A stretch of DNA of 17,947 nt from Bacteroidales bacterium UBA1757 (GTDB taxonomy: Bacteria > Bacteroidota > Bacteroidia > Bacteroidales > UBA1402): positions 44,130 to 62,076 of the forward strand of contig DCHH01000020.1 of the NCBI GenBank assembly GCA_002315625.1. Direction: 5' to 3'. Below the pieces are notes generated by a model, which worked only from the letters and a program-made list of their open reading frames with translations, was not told the origin of the DNA and did no database searches. Each line of letters begins with the position of its first letter. Position 1 is the stretch's first letter. This document shows, one piece after another, positions 14,822 through 17,947 of this stretch. The position numbers were made by a program, and so were the translations under genes.

Positions 14822-16291
14822 CTACAGCTTCGCCTTTTTGACAGGGTCGCAGGTGAGGCCGATACCCAGTTTCTTCATGATTTTCTGATCGACTTCACTC
14901 AACATCACCGTGCAGTGTGCCTGACAGCCATCGAGTTTAGGCAACTGATTCAGCGCCTGTTCACAATTGCTGTCCTGAGTGCTCAGCACCGACAGAGCCA
15001 CCAGCACTTCATCGGTATGCAGACGCGGATTATTCCCTTTGAGATACTCCACCTTAGTCTTTTGGATAGGCTCAATCATACTTTCGGGAATCAGCTTGAT
15101 TTCGTGCGGAATGCCTGCCAGATGCTTGGTTGCATTGATGAGCAATGCGGCACACGGTCCCATCAGCGGGCTGCTTTCAGATGTGATAATAGTTCCGTCT
15201 TCCAGTTCAATGGCCGCACAGGCCCTTCCGGCCTTCTCCTGACGCTGCTTTGCGGCAACCGTCGATTTACGGATATCAGTAGTAATCTTGGCCTGCTTGA
15301 GCAACAGTGAAATCTTATTGACCTCCGCATCATTGCAGTCACCGTCGGCCAGATGGTTCAGGGCGGTGAAATAGCGGCGGATTATTTCATCCTTCGCCGC
15401 CTGGCAGCACACCTCATCGTCGGAAATGCAGAATCCCACCATATTCACCCCCATATCGGTCGGCGACTTGTAGGGATTCTCGCCATATATCCCTTCAAAC
15501 AGGGCATTCAGCACCGGGAAAATCTCCACGTCCCGGTTATAGTTGACTGCTATCTTGTTGTAGGCCTCCAGATGGAACGGGTCAATCATGTTCACATCGC
15601 TAAGGTCGGCAGTTGCTGCTTCGTAGGCAATATTCACCGGGTGTTTCAGCGGAAGGCTCCATACAGGGAACGTCTCAAATTTCGCATAACCCGCCTCGAT
15701 TCCCCGCTTGTGCTCCTGATAGAGCTGGCTCAGGCAGACAGCCATCTTTCCGCTTCCAGGACCGGGAGCCGTAACAATTACCAACGGCCGAGTTGTTTCG
15801 ACATAATCATTCTTGCCGAATCCTTCATCACTGTCAATCAAGGCAATATTGTTCGGATAGCCGTCAATCGTATAGTGGAAATAAGCCTTGATACCCAGAC
15901 GCTCAAGCTTCTGCCGGTAAGCCTCAGCACTGGCCTGACCGTTGAAATGGGTAATCACGACACTGCTCACAAGAAATCCGCGGTTCATGAACTCGTTCCT
16001 CAGACGAAGAACATCCACATCGTATGTAATGCCTAAGTCCTGACGGATTTTGTTTTTCTCGATATCAACAGCACTGATGACAATGACGATTTCAGCTTTG
16101 TCGCTCAGGCGCTGGAGCATTTTCAGTTTGCTGTCGGGCTGGAAGCCGGGAAGGACACGGCTGGCATGATTGTCGTCGAAAAGTTTTCCTCCAAGTTCCA
16201 GATAAAGTTTGTTTCCGAACTGTTCAATTCTATCGCCAATACGCTCCGACTGAATCTTCACGTATTTGTCATTATCAAAACCGATTTTCAT
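14822..16291 (-). CDS. DUF1846 (UPF0371) family protein
   Basis: The 489-residue protein matches the DUF1846 family in length and over its whole sequence. The start MKIGFDNDKYVKIQSE is characteristic. A Gly-rich P-loop-like segment APGPGSGKM (175-183) suggests nucleotide or phosphate binding. It is followed by the conserved KHPVNIAYEAATADLSDVN and MIDPFHLEAY, then the helical C-terminal half with TSESSPLMGPCAALLINA. No signal peptide or membrane helix is seen, so it is cytoplasmic. Its biological function is unknown to me. It has a full-consensus promoter, is divergent from the sugar permease gene and converges on the YqaA-type gene across a 75-bp gap that holds only a weak AT hairpin. Confidence 0.92.
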   Translation of the reverse strand: MKIGFDNDKYVKIQSERIGDRIEQFGNKLYLELGGKLFDDNHASRVLPGFQPDSKLKMLQRLSDKAEIVIVISAVDIEKNKIRQDLGITYDVDVLRLRNEFMNRGFLVSSVVITHFNGQASAEAYRQKLERLGIKAYFHYTIDGYPNNIALIDSDEGFGKNDYVETTRPLVIVTAPGPGSGKMAVCLSQLYQEHKRGIEAGYAKFETFPVWSLPLKHPVNIAYEAATADLSDVNMIDPFHLEAYNKIAVNYNRDVEIFPVLNALFEGIYGENPYKSPTDMGVNMVGFCISDDEVCCQAAKDEIIRRYFTALNHLADGDCNDAEVNKISLLLKQAKITTDIRKSTVAAKQRQEKAGRACAAIELEDGTIITSESSPLMGPCAALLINATKHLAGIPHEIKLIPESMIEPIQKTKVEYLKGNNPRLHTDEVLVALSVLSTQDSNCEQALNQLPKLDGCQAHCTVMLSEVDQKIMKKLGIGLTCDPVKKAKL

Positions 16292-16331
16292 TGCTTTATG
16301 TCTGTTTCTGCCCCGATGGCTTACTACCCTG

Positions 16332-16363
16332 CAAAGGTACAGTTTCGTTAGTAAACCGCCAAA
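16332..16363 (-). promoter_or_regulatory. Promoter of the DUF1846 gene
   Basis: On the minus strand TTTG (16363-16360), a 20-base spacer, then TACCTTTG (16339-16332) followed by C: a full consensus Bacteroidota promoter. The leader to the ATG at 16291 is about 35 bases. Confidence 0.8.
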
Positions 16364-16365
16364 TA

Positions 16366-16397
16366 ATTGCTTGTGTCTAGAAATAGGCTTACTTTCG
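16366..16397 (+). promoter_or_regulatory. Putative promoter of the sugar permease gene
   Basis: ATTG (16366-16369), 20 bases, then TACTTTCG (16390-16397): one mismatch from consensus in each element. ATG at 16430 follows after about 30 bases. Its -33 region abuts that of the divergent DUF1846 promoter. Confidence 0.45.
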
Positions 16398-16429
16398 TCG
16401 GAAAATAATAAACAATCTCTTTTTCCGAT

Positions 16430-17635
16430 ATGAGCAATTCAGTACAAAAATCACAGAGAATTCTGGTTCCGCTGGCATTTGTCGGCCTTATGTTCTTCTC
16501 TTTGGGCTTTGCCCTGGGAATCAACTCGTTCCTTATGCCGGTGCTGCGCAACTCGCTGAGTGCCACCGGTGCACAGTCCAATCTGCTGCTCGCAGCCACA
16601 TTCCTTCCGTTCATCATCTTCGGCATCCCGGCGGTCCGCTGCATTGAGCACATCGGCTACAAGAAGACAATGGCCGTCTCCTTCGCCTTGTTCGCCTGCG
16701 CTTTCGGATTGTTCATTCTGGCTGCCAAGACCGCATCGTTTGCATGGTTCCTGGTCGCTTCAGCACTCTCCGGTACTGCCAACTGCGTGCTGCAGGCTTC
16801 GGTCAACCCGTATGTCACAATCCTCGGTCCGATGGAGTCGGCCGCTCAGCGCATATCAATCATGGGAATCTGCAACAAGCTTGCATGGCCCGTTACCACC
16901 GTATTTATTACAGGTGTCATCAGCAAAAGTATTGAGGAAATCACCCTGCCCGACCTGAACATGCCGTTCCTGATGATTGCCGGCATTTTCGTCCTGCTCG
17001 GAATCATCGCACTCATCGCCCCGCTTCCCGATGTCAAGCCTGAAACGGCCAACGCAGAGGAGAGCACCGAGCGCCCGCCGATGTCAACTATTTCCAAGTA
17101 TCCTCACTTGATTCTTGGAGCCATAGCCCTCTTTATCTACGTCGGCGTAGAGACCATTTCGCTGGCAACTGCCACCGACTATGCAAAGTCACTCGGTTTA
17201 ACAGGCGATAACTGGGGTTTTATCCCCTCATTCGGTATGATTGCAGGATACCTGGTCGGAGCCTTCTGTATCCCCCGTTTTATCAGCCAGGTCAAGGCAT
17301 TCCAGATTTGCGCCATCGTTGCCCTTGCCGGTTCCATTCTGACAGCCTTCGCTCCCGCCTCCATCTCCGTCTGGTTCATCTTCCTGATGACTCTCGGCTG
17401 CTCCCTGATGTGGCCCGCCCTGTGGCCGATGGCTATGACAGACCTTGGGAATTTCACCGAAAGAGGCAGTTCGCTGCTGACCATGGCCATAGCAGGCGGC
17501 GCTGTCATGCCCTGGATCAGAGGCATTGTCGAGGATGCGTGCTCCTCCTTCCAGCTCTCATTTATCGTCTGCATCCCCTGCTTCCTCTTCATCCTCTGGT
17601 ACGGCTTCTGGGGCTACAAAATCCGCAAGCACTGA
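16430..17635 (+). CDS. FHS-family MFS sugar permease (FucP/NagP/GluP-like)
   Basis: The predicted protein has 401 residues and about 12 membrane helices in two halves, joined by a hydrophilic central loop (about 203-222, ETANAEESTERPP). The first helix holds FFSLGFALGINSFLMPVLRN, and the signature VNPYVTILGP (125-134) is diagnostic for the fucose/galactose/hexose:H+ symporter group. The second half contains WPALWPMAMTDLG. The protein would import a hexose, fucose or amino sugar across the inner membrane. The substrate is not determined by the sequence, but the convergent GH20 beta-hexosaminidase gene makes GlcNAc/GalNAc a reasonable guess. The C-terminus GYKIRKH is complete. Confidence 0.9.
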   Translation: MSNSVQKSQRILVPLAFVGLMFFSLGFALGINSFLMPVLRNSLSATGAQSNLLLAATFLPFIIFGIPAVRCIEHIGYKKTMAVSFALFACAFGLFILAAKTASFAWFLVASALSGTANCVLQASVNPYVTILGPMESAAQRISIMGICNKLAWPVTTVFITGVISKSIEEITLPDLNMPFLMIAGIFVLLGIIALIAPLPDVKPETANAEESTERPPMSTISKYPHLILGAIALFIYVGVETISLATATDYAKSLGLTGDNWGFIPSFGMIAGYLVGAFCIPRFISQVKAFQICAIVALAGSILTAFAPASISVWFIFLMTLGCSLMWPALWPMAMTDLGNFTERGSSLLTMAIAGGAVMPWIRGIVEDACSSFQLSFIVCIPCFLFILWYGFWGYKIRKH

Positions 17636-17720
17636 CGGTTCCATCACACAAAGTGAGACACACAATGTGGCGATGTGGTACTTGTGCCAGCTACCCGTGC
17701 CTGTGAACCTTCATTGAACC

Positions 17721-17947
17721 TTACCACGGTTTGTCATTCAGCCAGCGGGGAAGCACCATGTACTGGCACTGGCTGAATGTGGAGATATACTCGGTCCAGA
17801 GGTTGGTCTGCACGCCCACTATGTGTTTCTGCTCTTCGGCCGTAAGGCTTGCGGGCATGGGGCTGTAACTATAGACCCATCCAAGGGGCAGGTAGCCGCC
17901 GATGGCATCGGGTTCATATTGCTTGTCATATCCCTGATAGTAGTCAA
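17721..17947 (-). CDS. GH20 beta-N-acetylhexosaminidase (3' end only, possibly truncated)
   Basis: Only the last 74 codons lie in the window; the gene continues beyond 17947. The visible part is typical of the C-terminal end of the GH20 catalytic barrel: AIGGYLPL, then EEQKHIVGVQTNLWTEYI and YMVLPR. Family members hydrolyse terminal beta-GlcNAc/GalNAc from glycans, usually in the periplasm or at the surface. Normally YM(L/V)LPR continues as MAALAE(V/L)QW plus roughly 20 or more residues. Here it goes to WLNDKPW and a TAA stop. The divergence starts within an 11-bp inverted copy of sequence found 23 bases away. The gene may therefore be a 3'-damaged allele, or a natural short variant. It converges on the sugar permease with 85 bases between stops. 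Confidence 0.82.
   Translation of the reverse strand, partial: DYYQGYDKQYEPDAIGGYLPLGWVYSYSPMPASLTAEEQKHIVGVQTNLWTEYISTFSQCQYMVLPRWLNDKPW
17735..17779. repeat. 11-bp inverted repeat at the end of the GH20 gene
   Basis: CATTCAGCCAG (17735-17745) and CTGGCTGAATG (17769-17779) are perfect inverted copies separated by 23 bases. One arm encodes TFSQ in the expected GH20 region; the other encodes the unexpected tail WLN directly after YMVLPR. No T-run follows on either strand, so a terminator role is weak. Confidence 0.7.

Noticed and set aside
17721..17750. Reading the GH20 tail in another frame, where CTG GCT GAA would restore LAE of MAALAE
   Set aside because: The next codon in that frame is TGA and what follows does not resemble the family, so a simple frameshift does not explain the end.
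1..17947. CRISPR array, insertion sequence, prophage or defence cluster
   Set aside because: No regularly spaced repeats, transposase or integrase motifs, or defence-type domains are visible on either strand.

Overview
The window looks like a chromosomal segment from a Bacteroidales bacterium (Bacteroides/Prevotella-like). Three things point there. The protein sequences resemble Bacteroidota versions of RimP, NusA, IF-2, DUF3109, TIGR02757 and DUF1846. The order rimP-nusA-infB-cvpA is the usual Bacteroidales order. Six intergenic regions carry the Bacteroidota -7 promoter element TAnnTTTG, always followed by C. Genus-level placement is inference. There is no sign of phage, insertion sequence, integron or CRISPR; almost all of the window is coding.

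Left part (1-5150, minus strand): a translation/transcription operon read right to left as rimP (ribosome maturation), nusA (elongation/termination factor), infB (initiation factor IF-2) and the start of a cvpA-family membrane gene cut by the window edge. Its promoter (TTTG-N19-TACCTTTG) is followed by a short leader with an 11-bp hairpin and a T6 run just before rimP, which could be a transcription attenuator. A second hairpin overlaps the promoter itself.

Centre-left (5175-8988): a small outer-membrane beta-barrel gene (minus) is divergent from a large gene (plus) encoding a three-domain protein: an acyl-AMP ligase (ANL superfamily), an acyl carrier protein and a PLP-dependent alpha-oxoamine synthase (the serine palmitoyltransferase/KBL family). 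This is the most interesting locus. It reads as a self-loading enzyme that activates a fatty acid, loads it onto its own ACP and condenses it with an amino acid to give a sphingoid-base-like amino-ketone.

Centre (8992-12087, minus): a tight three-gene unit, gpmI (phosphoglycerate mutase), a cysteine-rich DUF3109 protein and a secreted alpha/beta-hydrolase esterase. The esterase converges on the fusion gene with only 3 bp between them.

Right part (12200-17947): a TIGR02757/DUF2400 protein, an O-acetylhomoserine sulfhydrylase-type PLP enzyme and a small YqaA-type membrane protein (all plus). A DUF1846 gene (minus) is divergent from an FHS-family sugar permease (plus). Last is the 3' end of a GH20 beta-hexosaminidase gene (minus), whose family similarity stops abruptly at a perfect 11-bp inverted repeat. 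No stretch over 300 bases lacks a gene.
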